Source: Candidatus Poseidoniia archaeon
GTDB lineage: Archaea; Thermoplasmatota; Poseidoniia; MGIII; CG-Epi1
Direction of reading: 5' to 3'
Assembly (NCBI GenBank): GCA_022449705.1
Contig: JAKURS010000017.1
Coordinates: forward strand, 1-17,061
DNA length: 17,061 nt
Every line of letters begins with the position of its first letter. Position 1 is the first letter of the stretch. Positions 6,138-13,216 of this stretch are shown piece by piece. The notes under the pieces are model-generated. The model was not told the origin of the DNA. It searched no databases and saw only the letters and a program-made list of their open reading frames with translations. A program made the translations under genes and the position numbers.

Positions 6138-6314
6138 GTGAGCCTGCCATTGCGCAAGGGGCTGGCGGCGCTGTCGCTATTCCTGGGGCTGATGCTGATG
6201 CTGGTCTGGAGCCACTGGGCCGACAGCACGCTGCCTCTCCTCGCTGTCGGTCTGGCACTGACGCTTGGTGGCGTCGTGTTGGCGGTACTGGCGCTGCGCG
6301 ACTCCGCGCCTTAA
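6138..6314 (+). CDS. Small two-helix membrane protein, 58 residues
   Basis: A GTG at 6138-6140 opens a 58-codon frame ending at TAA 6312-6314. The product has a short basic head (SLPLRKG), a first hydrophobic helix (about 8-24, ending MLMLVW), a short polar loop (SHWADST) and a second helix (about 32-53), then the tail RDSAP. It is too short to appear in usual gene lists. Support comes from fully membrane-like composition, the start 25 nt from the shared TTTTAA promoter, and exact fit between the promoter and the next gene. It lies just upstream of the ABC exporter genes, but that ATPase has its own TATA box. No family recognised; function unknown. Confidence 0.68.
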   Translation: MSLPLRKGLAALSLFLGLMLMLVWSHWADSTLPLLAVGLALTLGGVVLAVLALRDSAP

Positions 6315-6316
6315 AT
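6311..6316 (+). promoter_or_regulatory. TATA-like box of the ABC exporter operon, over the small gene's stop codon
   Basis: TTAAAT is centred about 25 nt upstream of the ATPase ATG (6339), giving a leaderless mRNA. The TAA stop of the small membrane protein (6312-6314) is part of it. Confidence 0.6.
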
Positions 6317-6338
6317 CCCCGCGGCGGGTGGCGCGGCG

Positions 6339-7313
6339 ATGGGAGTGATTGAGACCCACGGTCTGACGAAGCGCTTCGGCGAGCTCGTCGCGGTTGACAA
6401 CCTCGACCTCGACGTGGCCGAAGGCGAAATTTTTGGTTTGCTCGGCCCCAATGGCGCTGGCAAGACCACCACTATCTCGATGCTGGCGACGCTGCTCGGC
6501 CTCGACAGCGGCAGCGCCTCGGTGGCGGGCTTCGACGTCGTGCGGCAGCCCGCGAAAGTGCGCGAGCAAATTGGTATCGTGTTCCAGGACCCATCGAGCG
6601 ACGACATCCTGACGGGCCACGAGAATCTCTACCTGCATGGGCTGATGTATGGCGTCCCGCGCGCGGTCATCCCGGGCCGCATCGAGGAGGCGCTGGAGCT
6701 GGTCCAGCTCAAGGGGCGCGAGCACGACCTCGTGCGCACCTACTCGGGTGGGATGCGCCGGCGCCTCGAGCTGGTGCGCGGGCTGCTGCACCACCCACGC
6801 ATCCTGTTCCTCGACGAGCCGACCCTCGGCCTCGACCCGCAGACGCGGCAGCGCATCTGGGCGCACATCGAGTCAATCGTCGCCGAGCGGAAAGTCACGA
6901 TTATCCTCACCACGCACTACATGGAGGAGGCGGACCGGCTCTGCGACCGGCTGGCGATTATCGACTTCGGCCGCATCGTCGCGCTCGATACCCCCACGGC
7001 GCTGAAGGCGGTCGTTGGCGGCGACACTGTCCAGCTCGAGGTTGCCGACTCCACGGCAGCCGCGGCGGCGCTTGAAGCCCTCGAGTGCGTCAGCCACTGC
7101 GAGGTTCGTGAAGGCCGGCTCGATGTCGCGGTGCAGGAGGTGGCGCAGAACCTGCCGGCGGTCTTTGCTGCGGCCGGGGAAATTGCGAGCTTTAACGTGC
7201 GCAACACCACGCTCGATGACGTCTTCCTGCACTACACCGGCCACGACATCCGCGATGAATCGGCGGAGGGCGTCGCGAAGCACATGAGTCGCGTGCGGCT
7301 GGTGCCCAAGTGA
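6339..7313 (+). CDS. ABC-2 type transporter ATP-binding protein
   Basis: The 324-residue protein has a full ABC domain: Walker A GPNGAGKT (36-43), Q-loop (Q83 in VFQDPSS), signature YSGGMRRR (135-142, with Tyr in place of the usual Leu), Walker B ILFLDEPT (155-162) and switch histidine H193 in TTHYMEEAD. After about residue 225 comes the small C-terminal domain found in DrrA/CcmA-type exporters, ending FNVRNTTLDDVFLHYTGHDI. It powers export together with the permease encoded next; the substrate (drug, lipid or polysaccharide) cannot be told. Its TGA overlaps the permease GTG as GTGA. The start ATG lies 25 nt after the TTAAAT promoter. Confidence 0.95.
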   Translation: MGVIETHGLTKRFGELVAVDNLDLDVAEGEIFGLLGPNGAGKTTTISMLATLLGLDSGSASVAGFDVVRQPAKVREQIGIVFQDPSSDDILTGHENLYLHGLMYGVPRAVIPGRIEEALELVQLKGREHDLVRTYSGGMRRRLELVRGLLHHPRILFLDEPTLGLDPQTRQRIWAHIESIVAERKVTIILTTHYMEEADRLCDRLAIIDFGRIVALDTPTALKAVVGGDTVQLEVADSTAAAAALEALECVSHCEVREGRLDVAVQEVAQNLPAVFAAAGEIASFNVRNTTLDDVFLHYTGHDIRDESAEGVAKHMSRVRLVPK

Positions 7314-8101
7314 GCCAGCTCTCGGGGCTGTACGCCATCTGGCTGCGCGAGGTCAAGGTGTTCTTCCGCGAGTATTCGCGGCTCATCGGTTCGGTGCTGA
7401 CGCCGCTGCTCTGGCTAGTCGTCGTTGGCAAGGGCATCGGCGCCTCCATCGAGGACGAGGCGAGCTTCGGGGGGTACGGTTATGACACCTTCATCTTCCC
7501 CGGAATTCTTTGCATGACGGTCCTGTTCCAGTCGGTATTTTACGGCCTCTACATCGTCTGGGACCGCAAGATTGACTTCCTGAAGGAGGTGCTCGCGGCT
7601 CCCCTTCACCGCTCGACCATCTTCCTCGGCAAGGTGCTGGGCGGGGTCACCGACTCGATGGTGCAGGTGACCATTATCGTCATCCTGGGCTACTTCATCT
7701 TCCCCGAATTACGGGAGAACTACACCGTGCAGAGCCTCGCCATCGTCTACCTGTTCATGTTCCTGCTGGCGGTGACGATGACCTCCATCGGACTCATTAT
7801 CGGCTCGCGTATGGAGTCCCCGGAGGGGTTCTCGCTGATTGTGAGCCTGGTCGTGTTCCCGATGTATTTCCTGAGCGGCGCGCTGTTCCTGAAGCGCAAC
7901 CTCACCAGCGAGGCGCCCTACCTCTACTGGGCGACGGTCGCTAACCCTGTCAGCTACGCCGTCGACGCCATCCGCTACACGTTGCTCCCCGTCGAGGCGT
8001 TCAACGAGTTCGGGCTGGCGCGCGATCTTGCGGTACTAGGCGGCTTCTGCCTGGTGCTGCTTGCCATCGGAACCTGGGCGTTCCGCACCATGCGGATCTA
8101 G
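7310..8101 (+). CDS. ABC-2 type transporter permease
   Basis: The 263-residue protein has about six membrane helices in the ABC-2 layout. A cytosolic lead-in (IWLREVKVFFREYSR) is followed by helices near 22-40, 60-82 and 105-128, a DFLKEVLAAPLHRSTIFLGKVLGG loop typical of the family, helices near 138-165 and 173-195 (SLVVFPMYFLSGALF) and a last one near 240-258. The PVSYAVDAIRY segment precedes the last helix, as in DrrB-type permeases. It forms the membrane channel of the exporter with the ATPase, whose stop overlaps its GTG start. Its TAG stop shares the palindrome CTAG with the stop of pyrK, which converges from the other strand. Confidence 0.93.
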   Translation: MSQLSGLYAIWLREVKVFFREYSRLIGSVLTPLLWLVVVGKGIGASIEDEASFGGYGYDTFIFPGILCMTVLFQSVFYGLYIVWDRKIDFLKEVLAAPLHRSTIFLGKVLGGVTDSMVQVTIIVILGYFIFPELRENYTVQSLAIVYLFMFLLAVTMTSIGLIIGSRMESPEGFSLIVSLVVFPMYFLSGALFLKRNLTSEAPYLYWATVANPVSYAVDAIRYTLLPVEAFNEFGLARDLAVLGGFCLVLLAIGTWAFRTMRI

Positions 8102-8901
8102 GCCGGGGCATGGCGCACAACGCCGCCCGCCTCGCGGACTACCTTGCCGAACTCTGCCGAGTGCTCCAGCTGCTCGCTGCCGAGCACGGGGCCGTCCTGG
8201 CACACCAGCTGGCGGTCGATGGTGCAGACACCACAGAGGCCGACGCCGCAAGGCATGTAGCGCTCGAGACAGAGCTCGGCCCGAATCCCGTTGGCTAATG
8301 CCCATTCCAGCCCCTTGACCAGCATAGGCTCAGGGCCACAGCTGTAGAGCAAGTCCGGGCTTCGGCCATCGAGCAGCTCGGTCACGAAGCCGTGGTGGCC
8401 GGCCGACCCGTCGTCGGTCGCAATCTCTACTATGCCAGGAAACTCCTCGCGGTGGAAGATTTCATCGACGGTCGTGCCACCCAGCAGCGTCACCGGGTCA
8501 ATCCCGCTCGCTGCGAGCTGCTGGGCGAGGAACAGTAGCGGCGGCGCACCGACGCCGCCCCCCATCAGCAGGGGTTGCCGTGCATCGAGCGAGAAGCCGT
8601 GACCGAGCGGGCCAGTTACGGCGAGCATGTCTCCCGGCCGGCACGCCAGCAGTGCGGCCGAGGTTGGCCCGAGGTCCTTGATTGTCAGCCTCAGCCGTCC
8701 CGGCTCCCAGCCGGCGACCGACATTGGTACCGCGTCGCACACCTCACGGCCGAAGCCGGCGGGCGGGTGCGGCAGCGCGACCATTACGAACTGTCCCGGT
8801 TCCGGCTGCTCCTCCCAGCCGCTGCACGGCGTGAGCCATAGCGAGTGGCCGACGGAAGTGCGATTGTCGATTTCCGTGAGTTTGGCCGCGACGGGCCGCA
8901 T
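8098..8901 (-). CDS. pyrK: Dihydroorotate dehydrogenase electron transfer subunit (PyrK)
   Basis: The 267-residue protein is the FAD and [2Fe-2S] subunit that passes electrons from dihydroorotate dehydrogenase class 1B to NAD+. It has a flavin-binding beta barrel (about 1-105, with PMSVAG at 59-64 and TGPLGHGF at 96-103) and an NAD-binding part with GGGVGAPPLLFLA (114-126) and YSCGPEPML (186-194). The iron-sulfur loop has cysteines 218, 223, 226 and 234 (ERYMPCGVGLCGVC...VCQDGPV). The ATG at 8899-8901 overlaps the pyrD stop as TGATG and has a GGAG 11 nt upstream. A GTG at 8913 would add four residues but lies on that GGAG, so I prefer the ATG. Many PyrK proteins carry Arg in the RPxS flavin motif; here it is VPMS. 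Confidence 0.93.
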   Translation of the reverse strand: MRPVAAKLTEIDNRTSVGHSLWLTPCSGWEEQPEPGQFVMVALPHPPAGFGREVCDAVPMSVAGWEPGRLRLTIKDLGPTSAALLACRPGDMLAVTGPLGHGFSLDARQPLLMGGGVGAPPLLFLAQQLAASGIDPVTLLGGTTVDEIFHREEFPGIVEIATDDGSAGHHGFVTELLDGRSPDLLYSCGPEPMLVKGLEWALANGIRAELCLERYMPCGVGLCGVCTIDRQLVCQDGPVLGSEQLEHSAEFGKVVREAGGVVRHAPA

Positions 8902-9830
8902 CACGGCAGCCACTCCAGCGCGTTACCGCGGAAAGCGTCCAGAGTAGCGTAGCCCTTGCGCTCCATCCAGCCGCCCAGTTCGGCGGCGATTTCGCCCAGC
9001 CGTTCCGGGTTGCCGCCAAGTGAGGTCCCGACCTGCACCGCCTGCGCGCCGCACAGGATATACTTCGCCGCGTCATCGCCGCTGGAAATGCCGCCGATGC
9101 CGATGACCGGCATTGCATGGCCCGCATCGCGCAGCGCGCGCACTGCCTTGAGGACGCAGCGCAGGCCGATGGGGAGCAGTGCCGGTCCTGAAAGTCCGCC
9201 AAAGGCGTTGCCGAGCACCGGGCGCTCCAGCTCCGTGTCGATGTCAAGCGCCGGCATGGTGTTGATGGCGCTGACCGCCGCTGCGCCCGCTTCGGCGCAC
9301 GCCACGGCAATTGCGCCGATGTCCGCCACGTCAGGCGAGAGCTTGGCGATAACCGGCAAGTGTGCGGCAGCGGCGGCAGTTGCCGTCGCCGCTGCCGCAG
9401 GGTCCTGCGCGGTCAGCAGCCCGCTCCAGCCTGCCCTGGGGTGCGGGCAGCTCAGGTTGATTTCGGCCAGCTTCGCGCCCGCCCCGGCGACGCCTGCGGC
9501 CAGTTTGCCGAAGTCCTCCGGCGTGTCGGCGACCAGGTTGGGGATGACCGGTACCAATCCTCCCTGCAGGTCAAATTCGTCAAGGAACTCGGCCAGCCCG
9601 GGATTGGGCAGCCCCATGGCGTTCAACCAGGTTCCCGGCGCGACTTCCGCCACCGTCGGGCCAGCGTAGCCCGGGCGCGGCTCCAGCGAGATTGATTTCG
9701 TGACCAGCGCTCCCGCCCCGGAGTCGGCCATTCGCGCCAGGATGCCCGGCGTCGAGTCAAGGATTCCAGAGGCGAGCAGGACGGGATTGGCGAGCTTGAG
9801 CCCCGCCAGTTCCACACGCATGTCAGCCAC
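8901..9830 (-). CDS. pyrD: Dihydroorotate dehydrogenase class 1B catalytic subunit (PyrD)
   Basis: The 309-residue enzyme oxidises dihydroorotate to orotate, the fourth step of pyrimidine synthesis, using FMN in a TIM barrel. Seen: NPVLLASGILDSTPG near the start, TKSISLEPRPGY with Lys45, LNAMGLPNPG (69-78), and NLSCPHP with the catalytic Cys128, which marks class 1 enzymes rather than the serine-based class 2. SAINTMPALDID and GLSGPALLPIGLRCV, then IGIGGISSGDDAAKYILCGAQAVQVGT, complete the phosphate- and FMN-binding end. The immediate pyrK neighbour fixes class 1B. The start is a GTG at 9828-9830 with a GGAGG (9838-9842) at 7-nt spacing; an in-frame ATG at 9821 is less well placed. Confidence 0.95.
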   Translation of the reverse strand: MADMRVELAGLKLANPVLLASGILDSTPGILARMADSGAGALVTKSISLEPRPGYAGPTVAEVAPGTWLNAMGLPNPGLAEFLDEFDLQGGLVPVIPNLVADTPEDFGKLAAGVAGAGAKLAEINLSCPHPRAGWSGLLTAQDPAAAATATAAAAAHLPVIAKLSPDVADIGAIAVACAEAGAAAVSAINTMPALDIDTELERPVLGNAFGGLSGPALLPIGLRCVLKAVRALRDAGHAMPVIGIGGISSGDDAAKYILCGAQAVQVGTSLGGNPERLGEIAAELGGWMERKGYATLDAFRGNALEWLP

Positions 9831-9837
9831 GCTGCTG

Positions 9838-9842
9838 CCTCC
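9838..9842 (-). promoter_or_regulatory. Ribosome binding site of pyrD
   Basis: GGAGG on the minus strand lies 7 nt before the GTG at 9830 and decides for that start over the ATG at 9821. It is one of the few clear Shine-Dalgarno sites at the head of an operon here. Confidence 0.7.
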
Positions 9843-9866
9843 GGCCCGGCAGTCGTGCCGCCCCCA

Positions 9867-9873
9867 CTTAAAG
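9867..9873 (-). promoter_or_regulatory. TATA-like box of the pyrD-pyrK operon
   Basis: CTTTAAG on the minus strand is centred 40 nt before the pyrD GTG. A start of transcription about 26 nt on (near 9844) would give a leader of about 14 nt that just contains the GGAGG site. This fits the presence of a Shine-Dalgarno site here and its absence at the leaderless genes. Confidence 0.5.
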
Positions 9874-9894
9874 GACGGCTATGCGGGCGGCTGC

Positions 9895-12800
9895 TCACTC
9901 GCGCAGGATGAACTGCGCCTGGCAGTGCGGGCAGCCCAGCTGGACTGGCCGCTGGGGAGTAGCGACGCTGATGGTGCCCTGGCAGGTGGGGCACGCTAGT
10001 TGAAGCGGTCCTTCAACATCATCGAAGTAGTCATCGTCTTCCTCCTCGCTGCGCAGCCGATTCAGCGCCAGTGCGCCGCCGGCTAGGAGCACCATCCCGA
10101 GCAGCAGCAGCCCCGCAATTCGCACCCAGTTGGCATCGTCGTCCCCGCCGCCCGGGGTGGTTGTAGCTGGGGATGGGATGACCACGACGTTGAGCATTGC
10201 GGTCGCGATGCCTTCGCGCTCGTCACTTACGGTAAGCGTGGCGGTGTAGGTGCCCGCCGCGTTGAAGATGGTCGCAAAGCTCCGGGCGTCCTGCTGCCCG
10301 TAGAGACTGAACGGCACCCCGTGCTGGTCAACAATGCTCCATGCGTACTCCAGCAGTAGGTCTTCCCCATCGGGGTCACTCGACTCCTCGCCCGAGAAGC
10401 TGACCTCCTGCCCCGCCTCAACTGTAATCTCGCCGCTCGTCCACGCGCTTCCGGCCAGCGCCACCTGCGCCACCGCTAGCGGCAGCTGGTTTTCGGGCGC
10501 GAAAATCCACACCGACTGCGACAGCGAACTGTCGGCAGCGGTCGCAATCAGGTGGCTCGGCCCCCAGTCGGCGGGAGTCCAGCCGAACACTACTTCCCGG
10601 GTTGCGCCTGCCTCGATTTCGACCGTCTGTGCCCCGACGCGCGTTAACTCCGCGTCAAGCACCAGCTCCACGCTGCCGGCGGCACTGCCGTCGTTGGCGA
10701 TTGTGACCGTCACGGTCGTCGCGACGCCCTGCGTGAGTGTCTCCTCATAATCGATGTCGGTGACGCTGAATTGCGGCTCAAGTGCCGCGATGCTGAAGTC
10801 GAGCGCGAGCTGGTTGTTAGCGGTCGACGCTTCCTGCGGCGACGCCCCCGAAAGCTGCACCTCCAGTCGGTGGTCGCTCGCCTCTGCCTCCCACTCTGTG
10901 GAGAGTAGCACCTCGGCGCCGGCATCCACCGCCAGGCCATCCCAGCTCTCCAGCACGTTGCCGTCCAGTTCGAGCGCGACGTCCACCTCGCCGTTGGTCT
11001 GCCCCAAGTTGCGCACGGCGAAGCTGATATCGAGCGTCTCGCCCGCCAGCAGTTCACCCTGCAGCGCGAGCACGGCCGCGGCAAAATCCGGCTCCTCCGG
11101 CGGCGGCGCGACCTCCAGCTCCAGCTCGCGGTCGTCGTTCGCAGCGTGCTGGTCGGCCGGCGCGATGTCGAACAACTCCGCTCGCAGCGTGTGGTTGCCC
11201 TCGCTCGCCTGCCAGTGCGCCTCGACCACTGCCTCGGCCCCGGGGTCCAGCGCGGAGCCGTCGACCGTCGCGAACACCCCGCTCGCGTCGTAAAAGCGCA
11301 CGCTGAAGCGGTCCGCTGCCTCTTCGCCCTGGTTGATCACGGTTGCGGCCAGCGTCACCTGCTCGTTGTGGACCGGCGCATCCGGCTCCGCCGCTAGTGC
11401 CGCCAGTGCCAGGTCGACCCCCTGTGGTGGCGGCCCGACGCTCACGGGGAGCTCAAACTCGTCATTGTCTCCGTTTTCGTCGTTGTCGGCAAAGAGTTCT
11501 GCTCGTAGTGTGTAGTCGCCCTCGGTGGGAGACCATTGTGTGGTGCGCGTCAGCTCATCATCAGGGTCAATGTCGGGCAGGTTCCATGTCTCCAGCTCGT
11601 CCGAGTCGGCGTAGAGCTCCAGGTGCGCGCCCTCGAGCACCGCGTCACCGATGTTCTTGACCGTGATGCCAAGAGTAACGTCATCGCCCTCGATTGGTTC
11701 CGCAGGGTCGCTGGAGAGTACGCTCACCTCGCCGTCGGGCTGCGCGACGTTCACGAACTCCCAGGCGTCGACGTACCCCCAGCCGGAGTAGTAGTTGTAT
11801 TTCGAGCTGTTGTCCGGTTCGGAAGCGGCGCCCCACGGCTCGGAGAAGTTGCGCATGCGCCACATCACCTCGTTGTAGCCCGGTCCCGGCTCCAGCCCGG
11901 GGTCGTCCTGCAGTATCAGCGCCGCCAGCCCCGCCACGTGTGGGCAGGACATGGAGGTTCCGCTCATATCCGTGTAGCCGTCGGTCGCTATCGTAAAGGG
12001 CGCCGGCGCGCCCGCCGCGGCGGTGATACCGCTGCCGGGCGCCACGACGTCGGGCTTCATCTCGTCCCAGCGGTCATCATCGCCATCGTCATCGCGTGGG
12101 CCGTAGTTGGAGTAGCTATCCACCGGGTCGTCATCGCGGTCGACAGTATCCTGGTCATCAGTCGCGCCGACTGCAATTACCCAGTCGCCCGCCGCTGGAG
12201 CGGGTACTTCGTTGTCACCGTCGTTGCCGATAGCCGCTACCGCCACGATGCCTGCTGCCACGGCTGCGTTGGCCGCCTGCGAGATGGAGTCGGAGCCGTC
12301 GCTGCCGCCGCTGGTGCCGACCGACATCGACATCACCTGGATGCCATCGCTGCCGCTCGCGTCCCAGTCCTCGTCGGCGTGGTCCGTGCACCACTCAATG
12401 CCCTGAAGTATGTTGCCGCCGGCACCGAGGTCGGTCATCACCTTGACATCGACCAGCCGTGCCCCCGGAGCGGTTCCGATGTAGTCCGGCTCGCCGTCCG
12501 CTGGGTCGTCATCCGTCTCGCCGCCGGTCCCGAGCGCCGTGGAGGCGGTGTGCGTTCCGTGGCCGTTCCGGTCATCAGGGTCGCCGCCGCTGCCTTCCTC
12601 AGTGGTGTAGTCGCCGCAGCCTCCGACGCAGTCTACCCCGGCGATGAACCTGTCTTCGAAAGTCTCGTGTTCGTTGTCGACGCCAGTATCGAGTACGGCG
12701 ATGACGACGCCGGCACCGTCGAGCCCTCTGTCCCACGCCACCTGGTCGTAGGTCGACGAGTCGCGCGCCTTGATAGCGCGTACCGAGGTATCGAGCAGCG

Positions 12801-13152
12801 GGTAGTAGATCGCCTGCCACTCAACCAATCGGAGGCCGGGCAACGCGGCCAGCCAGCTGACCTTGTGCGCCGGCACGTTGTCCAGCTGCCAGACTGGCAG
12901 GTAGTGCGACTCGTAGCTGGGTGCCAGCCCCAACGAGGCGAGCGCTTGCCGCTGCGCGTCACCGGGCTCTGCGTCGAAAACGAGGAAGATGTTGACCGCC
13001 TCGCCACGCGCCAGCAGCGGCCTTAGCCGGTCGTCGACCCCGTCACCGTCGTCGTCAAAATAGCTCGGCGCGAACTCCGGTGCAGCGGGACCCGGCACTG
13101 CCGGCACCGCTGACAACAGCAGCAGCATGACGACGAGGAGGTAGCGGAGCAC
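9895..13152 (-). CDS. Secreted membrane-anchored subtilisin-like (S8) protease with CARDB and PKD domains and a cytosolic zinc ribbon
   Basis: The 1085-residue protein has a signal peptide (1-23) and an acidic calcium-binding-type DDDGDGVDD motif (33-41). A probable propeptide (about 50-125) precedes the S8 catalytic domain (about 140-470). The catalytic triad is Asp155 (VLDTG), His198 (NGHGTH) and Ser400 (GTSMSCPH), with oxyanion Asn310. Four CARDB-like beta domains follow (about 476-572, 578-682, 688-788, 793-885) and one PKD-like domain (about 900-992). A membrane helix (1009-1030), an acidic linker (EEEDDDYFDD) and a four-cysteine zinc ribbon (C1054, C1057, C1074, C1077) end the protein. 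The protease should act outside the cell, with the ribbon inside. The GTG at 13150-13152 is chosen: it lies about 26 nt from TAATAAAA (13175-13182), starts the signal peptide, and the longer frame to 13323 would overlap the C11 gene. Confidence 0.93.
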   Translation of the reverse strand: MLRYLLVVMLLLLSAVPAVPGPAAPEFAPSYFDDDGDGVDDRLRPLLARGEAVNIFLVFDAEPGDAQRQALASLGLAPSYESHYLPVWQLDNVPAHKVSWLAALPGLRLVEWQAIYYPLLDTSVRAIKARDSSTYDQVAWDRGLDGAGVVIAVLDTGVDNEHETFEDRFIAGVDCVGGCGDYTTEEGSGGDPDDRNGHGTHTASTALGTGGETDDDPADGEPDYIGTAPGARLVDVKVMTDLGAGGNILQGIEWCTDHADEDWDASGSDGIQVMSMSVGTSGGSDGSDSISQAANAAVAAGIVAVAAIGNDGDNEVPAPAAGDWVIAVGATDDQDTVDRDDDPVDSYSNYGPRDDDGDDDRWDEMKPDVVAPGSGITAAAGAPAPFTIATDGYTDMSGTSMSCPHVAGLAALILQDDPGLEPGPGYNEVMWRMRNFSEPWGAASEPDNSSKYNYYSGWGYVDAWEFVNVAQPDGEVSVLSSDPAEPIEGDDVTLGITVKNIGDAVLEGAHLELYADSDELETWNLPDIDPDDELTRTTQWSPTEGDYTLRAELFADNDENGDNDEFELPVSVGPPPQGVDLALAALAAEPDAPVHNEQVTLAATVINQGEEAADRFSVRFYDASGVFATVDGSALDPGAEAVVEAHWQASEGNHTLRAELFDIAPADQHAANDDRELELEVAPPPEEPDFAAAVLALQGELLAGETLDISFAVRNLGQTNGEVDVALELDGNVLESWDGLAVDAGAEVLLSTEWEAEASDHRLEVQLSGASPQEASTANNQLALDFSIAALEPQFSVTDIDYEETLTQGVATTVTVTIANDGSAAGSVELVLDAELTRVGAQTVEIEAGATREVVFGWTPADWGPSHLIATAADSSLSQSVWIFAPENQLPLAVAQVALAGSAWTSGEITVEAGQEVSFSGEESSDPDGEDLLLEYAWSIVDQHGVPFSLYGQQDARSFATIFNAAGTYTATLTVSDEREGIATAMLNVVVIPSPATTTPGGGDDDANWVRIAGLLLLGMVLLAGGALALNRLRSEEEDDDYFDDVEGPLQLACPTCQGTISVATPQRPVQLGCPHCQAQFILRE

Positions 13153-13174
13153 GGCCGGGACGCTGGTGTTCGCG

Positions 13175-13182
13175 TAATAAAA
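13175..13182 (-). promoter_or_regulatory. TATA box of the subtilase gene
   Basis: TTTTATTA on the minus strand lies about 26 nt upstream of the GTG at 13152, within the 64-base gap after the C11 peptidase stop. It predicts an independent, leaderless transcript and sets the start of the subtilase. Confidence 0.65.
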
Positions 13183-13216
13183 GTACGGTGTGTGTGCCAG
13201 TAGCCTCTGTGCTCGC

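Noticed and set aside
6177..6866. Minus-strand frame of 229 codons opposite the small membrane protein and ABC ATPase
   Set aside because: Histidine/glutamine-rich shadow with no recognisable domain; the opposite strand encodes a complete ABC motif set.
11536..13026. Long open frame (496 codons) on the + strand opposite the subtilase gene
   Set aside because: It lies wholly antisense to a protein with an intact S8 triad and signal peptide. Its translation is arginine/valine-rich, with no domain pattern, and it has no promoter; high GC removes stops from the opposite frames.
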